A stretch of 37,127 nt of DNA from Pseudoxanthomonas koreensis (GCF_010093225.1 NZ_PDWM01000032.1:1-37127), one strand, 5' to 3'. Positions 9,705 to 20,412 are shown, counted from the first letter of the stretch. Translations and numbers: made by a program. Notes: generated by a model from the sequence alone, not told the origin.

Positions 9705-10412
9705 ATGAAGCCGTTCAAGCTCGCCGTTTCGCTCGCCGTTGTGTTGTCCGCCCTTCCGTTCGCCGCACTGGCCGAGGAAGAGGAAGCTTCCTCGCCGTTC
9801 ACCTGGTCGGTCGACCTGGTTTCCGATTACGTGTTCCGTGGTGCGTCGCAGACCGACGAAAGCCCGGCGTTGCAGGCGGGCCTCACCTGGAGCGCGGATT
9901 CCGGTTTCTACGTCGGCGCCTGGGGCTCCAACGTCGACTTCGGTTCGGGTGGCCCCGACGTGGAGCTGGACACCTTCATCGGCTACAACACCGACCTGGG
10001 CGACGACTTCGTCAACCTGGACGTGATGCTCAACCGCTACAACTACCTGGGCGGCGACGGCAGCGACCTGGCCTACAACGAGCTCTACACCGTGCTGACC
10101 TTCGCCGGTTCGTTCGCGCTGACCGGGACCTACAGCAACGATGTGTGGGCCTCCGGCGAGGATGGCTGGTACTTCGGCGCGGCCAAGACCTTCGAGCTGC
10201 CGTCCGACTACGCGATCGAAGTGAACGCCGGCAAGAGCGTGTTCGACAGCAGCGTGGCGCGCGATTACCTCGACTGGGGCGTGAGCGTCAGCAAGGCCTG
10301 GGGCAACTTCAGCGCCAAGCTGGGCTACGTCGGCACCGACAGCGACGGCGAGGCCAATTTCGGCGAGCTGGGCGACGACCGCGTGGTGCTGACGCTCAGC
10401 TACGGGATGTGA
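9705..10412 (+). CDS. TorF-family putative outer-membrane porin
   Basis: 235 residues. A signal peptide (MKPFKLAVSLAVVLSALPFA, cut after ALA) is followed by an acidic start EEEEASSPF. The signature VSDYVFRGASQTDESPALQAGL is typical of the TorF family (formerly Gcw_chp), small beta-barrel proteins. The barrel is rich in Gly, Tyr, Trp and Asp and ends LSYGM. The substrate is unknown; some relatives have been linked to flavin or other small-molecule uptake, but nothing here fixes that. GGAG lies 7 bases before the ATG at 9705. The 197-base gap before it holds TTGACG at 9582-9587, a possible -35 box, without a good -10. Confidence 0.85.
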   Translation: MKPFKLAVSLAVVLSALPFAALAEEEEASSPFTWSVDLVSDYVFRGASQTDESPALQAGLTWSADSGFYVGAWGSNVDFGSGGPDVELDTFIGYNTDLGDDFVNLDVMLNRYNYLGGDGSDLAYNELYTVLTFAGSFALTGTYSNDVWASGEDGWYFGAAKTFELPSDYAIEVNAGKSVFDSSVARDYLDWGVSVSKAWGNFSAKLGYVGTDSDGEANFGELGDDRVVLTLSYGM

Positions 10413-10449
10413 CGGGATGCGGCTGCGTGCCGCTTTTCGTCCAAAGGGG

Positions 10450-10476
10450 AAAAAGGCGCCGGAAGGCGCCTTTTTT
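10450..10476. terminator. Bidirectional terminator between the TorF gene and tdh
   Basis: An 8-bp stem AAGGCGCC/GGCGCCTT with a GGAA loop is flanked by an A-run on the left and six T on the right (10471-10476). It can therefore stop transcription from both convergent genes. Confidence 0.9.
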
Positions 10477-10507
10477 CTGGTCTACACCCTGGTGCGCGCG
10501 GGTGTGG

Positions 10508-11542
10508 TCAGGTCCAGCCGAGGACGACCTTGCCGGCCTTGCCCTGTTCCATCAGGTCGAAGCCCTGCTGGAACTCCTCGAACGGCAGCTGGTGGGTGAG
10601 CACCTTGCCCAGCGGGAAGCCGCCCAGTACCAGCTGGGTCATCTTGTACCAGGTCTCGTACATCTTGCGGCCGTAGATGCCCTGCACGGTGAGGCCCTTG
10701 AAGATGATCCGGTCCCAGTCCACGCCGGCGCCCTTGGGCAGGATGCCGAGCAGGGCGATGCGGCCGCCGTGGTACATGCAGTCGAGCATGTCGTTGAACG
10801 CGCGCGGGTTGCCGCTCATCTCCAGGCCGACGTCGAAGCCTTCCATGTGCAGGTCGTTCATCACGTCCTTGAGCGACTGGTTGGCGACGTTGACCACGCG
10901 GGTGGCGCCCATGTCGGCGGCCAGCTTCAGGCGGAAGTCGTTGACGTCGGTGACCACGACGTTGCGCGCGCCGATGTGCTTGCAGATGCCGGCGGCGATG
11001 ATGCCGATCGGGCCGGCGCCGGTGATCAGCACGTCCTCGCCGACCACGTCGAACTCCAGCGCGCAGTGCACCGCGTTGCCGCAGGGGTCGAAGAACGCGG
11101 CCAGCTCCGACGGGATCGGGTCGGGGATCGGCCACAGGTTGGAGGCCGGCATCACGATGTATTCGGCGAAGGCGCCGTCGCGGTTCACGCCAATGCCGAA
11201 GGTGTGCGGGCACAGATGCTGGCGGCCGCCGCGGCAGTTGCGGCAGTGGCCGCAGACGATATGGCCCTCGGCCGAGACGCGCTGGCCGACCTTGTAGCCG
11301 GACACGCCCGGGCCCAGCTCGGCGACGCGGCCGACGAATTCGTGGCCGATTACCAGGCCGGGGCGGATGGTGCGCTGGGCCCATTCGTCCCACAGGTAGA
11401 TGTGCAGGTCGGTGCCGCAGATGGCGGCCTTCTCGACCTTGACCAGGATCTCGTTGGGGCCGGGCACCGGCACCGGCACTTCCTCCATCCACAGGCCCTT
11501 GGCCGCTTCGCGCTTGACCAGCGCCTTCATCGTACGGGCCAT
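10508..11542 (-). CDS. tdh: L-threonine 3-dehydrogenase
   Basis: 344 residues; E. coli Tdh has 341. It is a zinc medium-chain dehydrogenase. Catalytic zinc region [10 protein letters not shown] (Cys) and IGHEFVG (His/Glu), structural zinc cluster [19 protein letters not shown], and NAD-binding loop [13 protein letters not shown] are all present. It oxidises L-threonine to 2-amino-3-ketobutyrate, the substrate of Kbl (2666-3865). GAGG lies 9 bases before the ATG at 11542; an ATG four codons later matches the E. coli N-terminus MKAL, so either could be used. kbl and tdh commonly form one operon; here about 6.6 kb separates them. Confidence 0.96.
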   Translation of the reverse strand: MARTMKALVKREAAKGLWMEEVPVPVPGPNEILVKVEKAAICGTDLHIYLWDEWAQRTIRPGLVIGHEFVGRVAELGPGVSGYKVGQRVSAEGHIVCGHCRNCRGGRQHLCPHTFGIGVNRDGAFAEYIVMPASNLWPIPDPIPSELAAFFDPCGNAVHCALEFDVVGEDVLITGAGPIGIIAAGICKHIGARNVVVTDVNDFRLKLAADMGATRVVNVANQSLKDVMNDLHMEGFDVGLEMSGNPRAFNDMLDCMYHGGRIALLGILPKGAGVDWDRIIFKGLTVQGIYGRKMYETWYKMTQLVLGGFPLGKVLTHQLPFEEFQQGFDLMEQGKAGKVVLGWT

Positions 11543-11576
11543 CGTCTGCAACCTCGGGACAGGGGAAAGGGCGCAC

Positions 11577-11582
11577 ATTATA
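11577..11582 (-). promoter_or_regulatory. -10 box for tdh (candidate)
   Basis: TATAAT on the minus strand, 35 bases before the tdh ATG. No convincing -35 hexamer stands at the usual distance. Confidence 0.45.
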
Positions 11583-11718
11583 GGTTGCGGGCGAAACCGG
11601 AGTGGGGGCCGATGGCTGCGCGGATTCCCGGCGCCGGGGCCGCCCGTGTCGAAGGTCACGGGCCGGGCCGGAGCGGGGCACCTTAGAATCCGGGGTCCTT
11701 TCACATGGAACCGTCCAG

Positions 11719-13881
11719 ATGCGCCTTCGCCTGCTTTCCGCCTCCGTCCTGGCCGCGCTGGCCGCCGCTCCCGCCGCCTGGGCCGGCGAAGGCATGTGGG
11801 TGCCGCAGCAACTGCCGGAGATCGCCGGTCCGCTGAAGAAGGCGGGGCTGAAGCTCTCGCCGCAGCAGCTGGCCGACCTGACCGGCGACCCGATGGGCGC
11901 GGTGGTGGCGCTGGGCGGCTGCACCGCCAGCTTCGTTTCGCCCAATGGCCTGGTGGTGACCAACCACCACTGCGCCTACGGCGCGATCCAGCTCAACTCC
12001 ACCCCGGAGAACAACCTGATCCGCGACGGCTTCAACGCGCCGGCCCCGGCCGACGAAGTCAGCGCCGGGCCGAACGCACGCGTGTTCGTACTCGACCAGA
12101 TCACCGATGTGACCGTGGACGCCAAGGTCGCGATCGCCACCGCCGGCGACGATGCGCTGGCCCGCACCAGGGCGCTGGAAGCCTTCGAGAAGAAGCTCAT
12201 CGCCGAATGCGAGGCCGAGGCCGGTTTCCGCTGCCGCCTGTACAGCTTCGCCGGCGGCAACAGCTACCGCCTGTTCAAGAACCTCGAGATCCGCGACGTG
12301 CGCCTGGCCTACGCGCCCCCGGGCAGCGTGGGCAAGTTCGGCGGCGACATCGACAACTGGATGTGGCCGCGCCACACCGGCGACTTCGCCTTCTCCCGCG
12401 CCTACGTCGGCCAGGACGGCAAGCCGGCGGCGTTCTCGGCCGACAACGTGCCCTACCAGCCCAAGCGCTGGCTGAAGATCGCCGACAAGCCGCTGGGCGA
12501 GGGCGACTTCGTCATGGTCGCCGGTTACCCGGGCTCGACCAACCGCTATGCGCTCGCCGCCGAATTCGACAACACCGCGACGTGGACCTATCCGACCATC
12601 GGTGCGCACTACGCCAGGCAGATCGCGCTGGTCGAGGCGGCCGGCAGGAAGGATCCGCAGGTGAAGGTGAAGTACGCCAGCAGCATGGCCAGCTGGAACA
12701 ACGTGCGCAAGAACTACGAAGGCCAGCTGGACGGCTTCAAGCGCATCGACGCGGCCGGGCAGAAGCATGCCGGGGAAGCGGCGGTGCTGGCCTGGCTGGA
12801 AGGGCAGGGCGCCAAGGGCAGCGATGCGCTGGCCGCGCACGGGCAGCTCGTCGCGCTGCTGGAGCAGGCCAAGGCAACCCGCGAGCGTGACCTGGCGCTG
12901 GGCATGTTCAACAACACCGCCATGCTCGGCGCGGCGACCCAGCTGTACCGGCTGTCGATCGAGCGCGACAAGCCCAACGCCGAGCGCGAGTCCGGCTACC
13001 AGGAACGCGACCTGCCGGCGATCGAGGGCGGCCTGAAGCAGCTCGAGCGCCGCTACGTAGCCTCGATGGACCGCCAGTTGCAGGAGTACTGGCTCAACGA
13101 GTACCTGAAACTGCCAGCCGCCCAGCGCGTGGCCGCGGTCGACCAGTGGCTCGGCGGCAACGACGCGGCGGCGGTGAAGCGCGCGCTGGACCGCCTGGCC
13201 ACGACGAAGCTGGGCGACACCGGGGAGCGCCTGAAGTGGTTCGCCGCCGACCGCGCCGCGTTCGAGGCCAGCAGCGACCCGGCGATCCAGTACGCGGTGG
13301 CGGTGATGCCGACCCTGCTCAGGATCGAGCAGGAGCGCAAGACCCGCGCCGGCGAAAACCTGGCCGCGCGCCCGGTGTTCCTGCAGGCACTGGCCAACTA
13401 CAAGAAGAGCCAGGGCGAGTTCGTCTACCCGGACGCCAACCTGTCGCTGCGCATCACCTTCGGCAACGTCACCGGCTACGTGCCGCGCGACGGCGTGAAG
13501 TACACCCCGTTCACCACCCTGCCGGGCGTGGTCGCCAAGGAGACCGGCGAGGAGCCGTTCGATTCGCCGAAGGCGCTGCTGGACGCGGTCGCGGACGGTC
13601 GCACCGGCGGGCTGGAGGATCCGCGCCTGGGTTCGGTGCCGGTGAACTTCCTCTCCGACCTGGACATCACCGGCGGCAACTCCGGTTCGCCGGTGCTGGA
13701 CGCGCAGGGCAGGCTGGTCGGCCTGGCCTTCGACGGCAACTGGGAGTCGGTGGCCTCGAACTGGGTGTTCGACCCGTCCATGACCCGGATGATTTCGGTG
13801 GACCAGCGCTACATGCGCTGGATCATGCAGGAGGTGTTCCCGGCACCGCAGTTGCTGGAGGAAATGAACGTCGGCAAGTGA
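11719..13881 (+). CDS. S46 family dipeptidyl peptidase (DPP7 / DAP BII type)
   Basis: 720 residues with a signal peptide (cut after AWA), so periplasmic. It removes dipeptides from peptide N-termini. The chymotrypsin-type triad is visible as His84 in VTNHHCAYG, Asp222 in HTGDFAF and Ser655 in GGNSGSPV. Each is exactly two residues lower than the triad known for DAP BII of Pseudoxanthomonas mexicana (His86, Asp224, Ser657), indicating a close relative. The specificity position 18 residues after the serine is Gly673 (FDGNWE). Glycine there marks the DPP7-like subgroup that prefers hydrophobic P1 residues, whereas DPP11 (Asp/Glu-specific) has arginine. TAGAAT at 11684-11689 is a possible -10 box. 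Confidence 0.94.
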   Translation: MRLRLLSASVLAALAAAPAAWAGEGMWVPQQLPEIAGPLKKAGLKLSPQQLADLTGDPMGAVVALGGCTASFVSPNGLVVTNHHCAYGAIQLNSTPENNLIRDGFNAPAPADEVSAGPNARVFVLDQITDVTVDAKVAIATAGDDALARTRALEAFEKKLIAECEAEAGFRCRLYSFAGGNSYRLFKNLEIRDVRLAYAPPGSVGKFGGDIDNWMWPRHTGDFAFSRAYVGQDGKPAAFSADNVPYQPKRWLKIADKPLGEGDFVMVAGYPGSTNRYALAAEFDNTATWTYPTIGAHYARQIALVEAAGRKDPQVKVKYASSMASWNNVRKNYEGQLDGFKRIDAAGQKHAGEAAVLAWLEGQGAKGSDALAAHGQLVALLEQAKATRERDLALGMFNNTAMLGAATQLYRLSIERDKPNAERESGYQERDLPAIEGGLKQLERRYVASMDRQLQEYWLNEYLKLPAAQRVAAVDQWLGGNDAAAVKRALDRLATTKLGDTGERLKWFAADRAAFEASSDPAIQYAVAVMPTLLRIEQERKTRAGENLAARPVFLQALANYKKSQGEFVYPDANLSLRITFGNVTGYVPRDGVKYTPFTTLPGVVAKETGEEPFDSPKALLDAVADGRTGGLEDPRLGSVPVNFLSDLDITGGNSGSPVLDAQGRLVGLAFDGNWESVASNWVFDPSMTRMISVDQRYMRWIMQEVFPAPQLLEEMNVGK

Positions 13882-13891
13882 TGCCGGCGGT

Positions 13892-14006
13892 CCCGCGGGT
13901 GCGAGTGACGCACCCGCGCGGGCCGGGAATCGCGTGCACGCCGCACGCGATTCCGGCGCGATGCCGGCCCGAGGGACGGGAGCGGGTATCATCCGCTCCC
14001 GTCCTC
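13892..14006. repeat. Three consecutive hairpins after the S46 peptidase gene
   Basis: Hairpin 1 (13892-13922) pairs CCCGCGGGTGCG with CGCACCCGCGCGGG, with a 2-base bulge. Hairpin 2 (13926-13954) has a perfect 11-bp stem GGAATCGCGTG/CACGCGATTCC. Hairpin 3 (13971-14006) has a perfect 11-bp core GACGGGAGCGG/CCGCTCCCGTC with the loop GTATCAT. None has a T-run, so these are not ordinary intrinsic terminators; mRNA 3'-end protection or a leader structure for the next gene are possible. Confidence 0.7.
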
Positions 14007-14073
14007 GCGTCTGGTCCCCGGAATTCCGGAAACCGGAACGGACACGGAACGCCCCCCAGACCGGAACTGCTGC

Positions 14074-14718
14074 ATGCGCATCCTGCTTGCCCGCCACGGC
14101 GAAACGCCGTGGAACGCCGAAGGCCGCTACCAGGGCCAGATCGACATCCCGCTTTCGCCGGTCGGTGAAGCGCAGGCCCGCGCGCTCGGCGAGCGCCTGG
14201 GCGGACTGGCGATCACGCACGCGGTCGCTTCGCCGCTGTCGCGCGCGCGCCGTACCGCCGAATTCGCGCTGGGCGACCAGCGCGCGTCGATGCTGCAGCT
14301 GGACCCGGACCTGCAGGAGATCGCGCATGGCGAGTGGGAAGGCCTTCTCGCCGCCGAGATCGGCGAGAAGGACCCGGCGCGCCTGCGCGCCTGGCGCGAG
14401 GAACCGGACACGGTGCTGATGCCCGGTGGCGAATCGCTGCGCCAGGTGCTGGACCGTTCCTGGCGCGGCCTGGCCCGCGCCGGCGAGGGCCTGGGCGACG
14501 ACGACACCCTGCTGGTGGTTGCGCACGACGCGGTCAACCGCGTGCTGCTGTGCCGGATCCTGGGCCTGCCGATCGGCAAGCTGTGGACCTTCCGTCAGGC
14601 ACCGACCACGCTCAACCTGCTCGAAGGCCCGGACGTGGAGAACCTGGAGGTGGTGCGCCTGAACGACTGCGCCCACCACACGCCGTTCTTCGGCGAAGCC
14701 CGGCACCGGGCACTGTAG
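14074..14718 (+). CDS. Histidine phosphatase family protein (phosphoglycerate mutase-like)
   Basis: 214 residues. The catalytic motif LLARHGETPWN places the phospho-accepting histidine at residue 8. The second-arginine motif SPLSRARRTAEFAL, the acidic LQEIAHGEWEG and the second histidine in LLVVAHDAVNRVLL complete the active site. The family includes cofactor-dependent phosphoglycerate mutases and many small-molecule phosphatases (GpmB, CobC and phosphoserine phosphatase types). The sequence resembles the phosphatase branch, but the substrate cannot be named. It lies upstream of folC in the place where accD stands in the E. coli block; the functional relation is unclear. Confidence 0.88.
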   Translation: MRILLARHGETPWNAEGRYQGQIDIPLSPVGEAQARALGERLGGLAITHAVASPLSRARRTAEFALGDQRASMLQLDPDLQEIAHGEWEGLLAAEIGEKDPARLRAWREEPDTVLMPGGESLRQVLDRSWRGLARAGEGLGDDDTLLVVAHDAVNRVLLCRILGLPIGKLWTFRQAPTTLNLLEGPDVENLEVVRLNDCAHHTPFFGEARHRAL

Positions 14719-14788
14719 ACGCGCATCCCGCGCGGGGTGCGTCGTGCCGGCCGCGGTGCCTCCGGCGGCGAAACGCTAGGCTGTCGCC

Positions 14789-16048
<1,260 letters not shown>

Positions 16049-16072
16049 CGGCATCACCGCGATGCGGCGCCC

Positions 16073-16078
16073 TATAAT
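16073..16078 (+). promoter_or_regulatory. TATAAT box before dedD (candidate)
   Basis: A perfect -10 hexamer between folC and dedD, 37 bases before the GTG start. No good -35 is seen at 16-18 bases. It may allow dedD-cvpA-purF transcription independent of folC. Confidence 0.35.
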
Positions 16079-16114
16079 CCCCGCGGCATTCCCGCCGCGC
16101 TGCCCCGAGCCGAA

Positions 16115-17191
16115 GTGGATACCACGCTGAAACAACGCCTGATCGGTGGCGCCGTGCTGGTCGCGCTGGCGGTCATCTTCCTGCCGATGCTGGTCCAGGG
16201 CCCGGCGCCCGACAGTGGCGTGGGCGACGTCTCCACCCGCGTCCCGGCGACGCCCGGTGGCGAGTACGAGACCCGCGAGCTGCCGCTGCTCGGTCCCGAC
16301 CGGGCCGGCGAACTGGTGCTGCCGGCGCCGGCAGCCACGACTTCGACCGCCACTCCCGCCACCGGTGCGCCGGCCGCGGCCGCAGCGCCGGAGCGCACCG
16401 ACCCGGCGGTGGCCGCAGGGCAGTGGGCGGTCAGCTTCGGTGCCTATGCCAGCGCCCGCGACGCCGATGCCGTGCTTTCGCGGCTGCGCCAGGCTGGCCT
16501 GGACGGGTTCCGCGAAGAGGCCACGCTCAACGGCCGCCAGGCCTGGCGCGTGCGCGTCGGGCCGTACCCCGACCGCGCCCTGGCCGAGGCCGGCCGCCTG
16601 CAGGCGGTGCGGATCCGCAACGACGTGAACGCGCAGGTGATCGCGCTGGACGCGGTGGCCGATGCCGCGGCGACGCCCGCCGCCGGGTCCACCCCATCGC
16701 CGGCCGCTGCCGCATCCACGGCCCGCGTGCCGGCCACCAGCCCGCCCGTTGCGCGCCAGCCTGCATCCAGCCAGTCCGTCGCCACCAGCGCCGCGCCGGC
16801 CACCCGCACCGAAGCGCTGCCGCCCGATCCCGCACCGGCCAGGCCGGCGGCCGCGGCGCCAAAGCCCGCCGCCACCGCGCAGCAGGGACCACCGGTCCCG
16901 GCCAAGGCCACGCCGGCCGCAGCCGTACCGGCCGCCAGTTCCGCCCCAGCCGCTTCCGGTGTCGGCTTCGCCGTGCAGATGGGCGCCTTCGCCAGCGCCG
17001 CCGAGGCCAACGCCCTGCGCGACCGCCTGCGTGCGGCCGGCTACAGCGCCATCGTGCAGCCGGTAAGCACCGACAAGGGCACGCTCAACCGGGTCCGCGT
17101 CGGTCCGGTGTCCAGCCGTGCCGAGGCCGATCAGCTGAAGGCGCGCCTGGCCGGTGGCTTCGGCGCCGGCATGGTGGTGCCGCACCCGTGA
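16115..17191 (+). CDS. dedD: DedD-like cell-division protein with two SPOR domains
   Basis: 358 residues. The start is GTG (GTGGATACC). A single N-terminal membrane segment (LKQRLIGGAVLVALAVIFLP) leaves the rest in the periplasm. Two SPOR domains are visible: ~residues 105-180 (WAVSFGAYASARDADAVLSR to RVRVGPYPDRALAEA) and ~285-355 (FAVQMGAFASAAEANALRDR to RVRVGPVSSRAEADQLK). They are joined by a ~100-residue Ala/Pro linker. SPOR domains bind denuded glycan at the division septum. E. coli DedD has one SPOR domain, so the duplication is notable. Position between folC and cvpA supports the dedD assignment. Confidence 0.85.
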   Translation: MDTTLKQRLIGGAVLVALAVIFLPMLVQGPAPDSGVGDVSTRVPATPGGEYETRELPLLGPDRAGELVLPAPAATTSTATPATGAPAAAAAPERTDPAVAAGQWAVSFGAYASARDADAVLSRLRQAGLDGFREEATLNGRQAWRVRVGPYPDRALAEAGRLQAVRIRNDVNAQVIALDAVADAAATPAAGSTPSPAAAASTARVPATSPPVARQPASSQSVATSAAPATRTEALPPDPAPARPAAAAPKPAATAQQGPPVPAKATPAAAVPAASSAPAASGVGFAVQMGAFASAAEANALRDRLRAAGYSAIVQPVSTDKGTLNRVRVGPVSSRAEADQLKARLAGGFGAGMVVPHP

Positions 17192-17225
17192 CCCGGGCCG
17201 CCGACGCCCGGGGAGGGTGCGCCGC

Positions 17226-17873
17226 GTGAACTCCATCGACCTGGTGCTGCTGGTGGTGATCGCCGCCTCGGCCTTGCTGGGCGCGGTGCGCGGCCTGGTC
17301 GGCGCGGTCGCCTCGCTGGTGGCCTGGTTCGGCGCGGGCTGGGCCGCGTTCCGGTACGGCGCGGAACTGGCGTTCTGGTTCAGTGACGACGGTGTGCCGG
17401 GGGCGACCGAACTGCTCGGCGGCTACATCGTGGCGTTCATCGGCGTGCTGGTGGTGGTCGGCCTGGTCGGCTGGGTGGTGCGCAAGCTGGTGCACTCGGT
17501 CGGGTTGTCGGGCGTGGACCGGTTCCTGGGGCTGCTGCTGGGCCTGGCCCGCGGCGCCCTGGTGGCCTGCATGCTGGTGCTGCTGATGGCGTTCAGCGGA
17601 CTGCCGCAGGAACGCGGCTGGTCCGAATCCCGCGCCGTGGCCGTGCTTCTGCCCGGAGCGAAGTGGATGGCGCGCTGGCTGCCGGAATGGACTGTCCGGG
17701 AGCTGGATTTTGGCAACGGCCGCGCGAGCGGCGATAATGGCGTCCTCGATCGGGTCGGCGTGGTGGTCGAAACCATCACCGCAGCGCTGCCCGTTCCCAT
17801 TCCCGAGGGCGAGGACGGACCTCCTCCCGGCGCGGAGCCGCCACCCGAAACCCCTTCTGTCCCCGGTCGCTGA
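17226..17873 (+). CDS. cvpA: CvpA family membrane protein
   Basis: 215 residues. Four membrane segments are expected: IDLVLLVVIAASALLGAVRG, LVAWFGAGWAAFRY, GGYIVAFIGVLVVVGLVGWV, and LLLGLARGALVACMLVLLM. DRFLGLLLGLARG is the CvpA core motif. The tail (~residues 165-215) is polar and proline-rich. CvpA is needed for colicin V production in E. coli and is involved in envelope stress tolerance; the molecular activity is unknown. The start is the GTG at 17226 with GGGAGGG 8 bases before it; an upstream in-frame ATG would overlap dedD. It precedes purF as in E. coli. Confidence 0.88.
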   Translation: MNSIDLVLLVVIAASALLGAVRGLVGAVASLVAWFGAGWAAFRYGAELAFWFSDDGVPGATELLGGYIVAFIGVLVVVGLVGWVVRKLVHSVGLSGVDRFLGLLLGLARGALVACMLVLLMAFSGLPQERGWSESRAVAVLLPGAKWMARWLPEWTVRELDFGNGRASGDNGVLDRVGVVVETITAALPVPIPEGEDGPPPGAEPPPETPSVPGR

Positions 17874-17897
17874 GACCGCTGCGGAGAACACAGGACC

Positions 17898-19370
17898 ATG
17901 TGCGGCATCGTCGGAATCGTCGGCAACCAGAACGTTGCCGGCCAGCTCTATGACGGCTTGACCGTCCTCCAGCACCGCGGCCAGGACGCGGCCGGCATCG
18001 CCACGGCCGACGGTACCCGCCTGCGCGTGCACAAGGACAACGGCCTGGTCCGCGATGTGTTCAACCCCAAGGCGATGAGCGTGCTGGAAGGCCGCGTGGG
18101 CATCGCCCACTGCCGCTACCCGACCGCCGGCTCCGAGGGCATGGACGAGGCGCAGCCGTTCTACGTCAACTCGCCCTACGGCATCGCGCTTTCGCACAAC
18201 GGCAACCTGACCAACACCGAGGCCCTGCGCGAGCAGGTGTTCGCGCAGGACCGCCGCAACATCAACACCGGTTCGGACAGCGAGGTGCTGCTGAACGTGT
18301 TCGCGCACGAACTGGACCTGCAGCGTGCGTTGACGCCGGAAGCGGCGATCCGCGCGGTGGCCGGCGTGCACCGCCGGGTGCAGGGCGGCTACGCGGTGGT
18401 CAGCGTGGTGCTGGGCCTGGGCCTGGTCGCGTTCCGCGACCCGCACGGGATCCGCCCGCTGGTGCTGGGCCGGCGCGAGCACAACGAGGGCATCGAGTAC
18501 ATCGTGGCCTCCGAATCGGCGGTGCTGGACATCCTCGGCTTCGAGCGCGTGCGCGATGTGGTGCCCGGCGAAGCGGTGGTGATCACCGCGCGCGGCGAAC
18601 TGTTCGCCGAGGTCTGCGCGCCGCCGGCCGAGCAGGCGCCGTGCATCTTCGAGTACGTGTACTTCGCCCGCCCCGACTCGATGATCGACAATGTCTCGGT
18701 GCACAAGGCGCGGATGCGCATGGGCGTGAAGCTGGGCGAGAAGATCCTGCGCCTGCGCCCGGATCACGACATCGACACCATCATCCCGATCCCGGACACC
18801 TCGCGCGACGCGGCGCTGGAGATCTCCAACGTGCTGGGGGTGAAGTACCGCGAGGGGTTCATCAAGAACCGCTACGTCGGGCGCACCTTCATCATGCCGG
18901 GGCAGGGCGAGCGGGTGAAGTCGGTGCGGCGCAAGCTCAATCCGATCAACCTGGAATTCCGCAACCGGGTGGTGCTGCTGGTCGACGATTCGATCGTGCG
19001 CGGCACCACCAGCCAGCAGATCGTGCAGATGGCGCGCGATGCCGGTGCGCGCAAGGTCTACCTGGCCAGTGCGGCGCCGCCGGTGCGCCACCCCAACATC
19101 TACGGCATCGACATGCCGTCTTCCGACGAGCTGATCGCGCATGGCCGCAGCATCGAGGAAATCGAGAAGCTTCTCGGCTGCGACTGGCTGGTCTACCAGG
19201 ACCTCGAGGACCTGGAGGCGGCGGTGCGCGAGGGCAACCCGGAGCTGGCGCGATTCGATTCCTCGTGCTTCGACGGCAGGTACGTGACCGGGATCGACCC
19301 GGGCTACTTCGAGCGCATCCAGCAGCAGCGTTCGGACGAGGCGAAGAAGAAGCGGCGCGCGGCGTCTTGA
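17898..19370 (+). CDS. purF: Amidophosphoribosyltransferase
   Basis: 490 residues; E. coli PurF has 505. The N-terminal nucleophile is Cys2 ([11 protein letters not shown]) of the class II glutamine amidotransferase domain, and the phosphoribosyltransferase domain has the PRPP-binding loop [19 protein letters not shown]. It makes 5-phosphoribosylamine from PRPP and glutamine, the first committed step of purine synthesis. It is the last gene of the folC-dedD-cvpA-purF block. A large inverted repeat lies directly downstream. Confidence 0.97.
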   Translation: MCGIVGIVGNQNVAGQLYDGLTVLQHRGQDAAGIATADGTRLRVHKDNGLVRDVFNPKAMSVLEGRVGIAHCRYPTAGSEGMDEAQPFYVNSPYGIALSHNGNLTNTEALREQVFAQDRRNINTGSDSEVLLNVFAHELDLQRALTPEAAIRAVAGVHRRVQGGYAVVSVVLGLGLVAFRDPHGIRPLVLGRREHNEGIEYIVASESAVLDILGFERVRDVVPGEAVVITARGELFAEVCAPPAEQAPCIFEYVYFARPDSMIDNVSVHKARMRMGVKLGEKILRLRPDHDIDTIIPIPDTSRDAALEISNVLGVKYREGFIKNRYVGRTFIMPGQGERVKSVRRKLNPINLEFRNRVVLLVDDSIVRGTTSQQIVQMARDAGARKVYLASAAPPVRHPNIYGIDMPSSDELIAHGRSIEEIEKLLGCDWLVYQDLEDLEAAVREGNPELARFDSSCFDGRYVTGIDPGYFERIQQQRSDEAKKKRRAAS

Positions 19371-19381
19371 TGGTGCGCGGG

Positions 19382-19483
19382 GGCGTCGTGGTGCGATGCC
19401 TGCCGCCGCTCATGTCCCCCGGAACCTGTGAAGCCGGTTCCTCCTCCTTGACTTCCCGTCGGCAGGCATCGCACCACGACGCC
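19382..19483. repeat. 24-bp perfect inverted repeat with inner hairpin after purF
   Basis: The arms at 19382-19405 and 19460-19483 are perfectly complementary over 24 bp (left arm begins GGCGTCGTGG, right arm ends CCACGACGCC). The 54-base interior holds a second hairpin GGAACC/GGTTCC (19421-19441). ACGCCTCCGGCGT, another small hairpin, overlaps the right end. There is no reading frame for a transposase and no evident target duplication. It could end the purF transcript or be a small mobile or structured repeat; its layout recalls the GGA elements elsewhere in the window, but the sequence is different. Confidence 0.85.
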
Positions 19484-19581
19484 TCCGGCGTGGCGGGTGG
19501 TTTATGGGCAGGTGCGCGGGCTGGATGGGTGGTAGGCGTCGGTGACGCGTCGTCTGGGGTTCCACTAGTGGTGTCGATTCC

Positions 19582-20400
19582 ATGATTTCCCTGTTCGAAG
19601 CCGCCGCAGAGTGCCTGGCTGCCGCCGATCCGGCGGAGAAGGTCGCGTTGACCCATCGTCATGCGGCTGCTTTCGCGCGCGGCGAGCTGCAGGCGCCTGT
19701 CGATGCGCCGCCGCCGGAGCCGATCCGCATGCCCGGGCGGCCGCCGCGGCCGCGGCTGGTGCATCCGCGCGATGTGCCACGGCGCGGGCTGGGCAGCGAC
19801 GAGGGGCGTGCGGCGTTCCTGCATGCCATCGCCCACATCGAACTCAATGCGATCGACCTGGCGTGGGATGCGGTGTACCGGTTCCGCGGGTTGCCCGCGG
19901 ACTTCCATCGCGACTGGGTGCAGGTGGCCGATGACGAGGCGCGGCACTTCACCCTGCTGCGTGAGCGGCTGCGCGAGTTCGGCCACGACTACGGCGATTT
20001 CGATGCGCACAACGGCCTGTGGCAGATGACCGAGAAGACCGCGCACGACGGCCTGGCGCGGATGGCGCTGGTGCCGCGGGTGCTGGAGGCGCGCGGGCTG
20101 GACGTGACGCCCGGCATGATCGAGCGCCTGCGTTCGCTCGGCGACATGCGCACGGTGGAGATCCTGGAGACGATCCTGCGCGAGGAGGTGGCGCACGTGG
20201 CCGCCGGTTCGCGCTGGTACCGCTGGTACTGCGAACGCGCCGGGGTCGAGCCGCGGGCGCGCTTCCGCGAGCTGCTGCAGGAATACGCCGGTGGCTACCT
20301 GCGCGGCCCGTTCAACATCGAGGCACGCCTGCTGGCGGGGTTCGACGAGGATGAACTGGCGTCGCTGGAATACGTCGAAGCCGCGCAATCGGGTGCCTGA
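19582..20400 (+). CDS. Ferritin-like DUF455 family protein
   Basis: 272 residues. The helical ferritin-like core shows pairs of metal-ligand candidates: AHIELNAIDLAWD, VADDEARHFTLL and ETILREEVAHVAAGSRWY (Glu and His residues spaced as in di-iron proteins). LGSDEGRAAFLHAIAHIE and WQMTEKTAHDGLARMALVPR are typical of DUF455. The function of the family is not established; a di-iron oxidase or hydroxylase role is possible. No signal peptide. The first half is proline/arginine-rich (~residues 38-65). It lies between purF and lpxH with a 132-base REP pair directly after it. Confidence 0.8.
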   Translation: MISLFEAAAECLAAADPAEKVALTHRHAAAFARGELQAPVDAPPPEPIRMPGRPPRPRLVHPRDVPRRGLGSDEGRAAFLHAIAHIELNAIDLAWDAVYRFRGLPADFHRDWVQVADDEARHFTLLRERLREFGHDYGDFDAHNGLWQMTEKTAHDGLARMALVPRVLEARGLDVTPGMIERLRSLGDMRTVEILETILREEVAHVAAGSRWYRWYCERAGVEPRARFRELLQEYAGGYLRGPFNIEARLLAGFDEDELASLEYVEAAQSGA

Positions 20401-20412
20401 CGCAGGCCCCCT

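Noticed and set aside
11701-14706. A 1001-codon open frame on the minus strand opposite the S46 peptidase and phosphatase genes
   Set aside because: It is a high-GC antisense shadow: composition is low-complexity (His, Gln, Arg, Val) with no recognisable domain, while the opposite strand has two complete known proteins.
19382-19483. Insertion sequence with 24-bp terminal repeats
   Set aside because: There is no transposase frame inside 54 bases and no target duplication is seen. It can only be a non-autonomous element or a hairpin.
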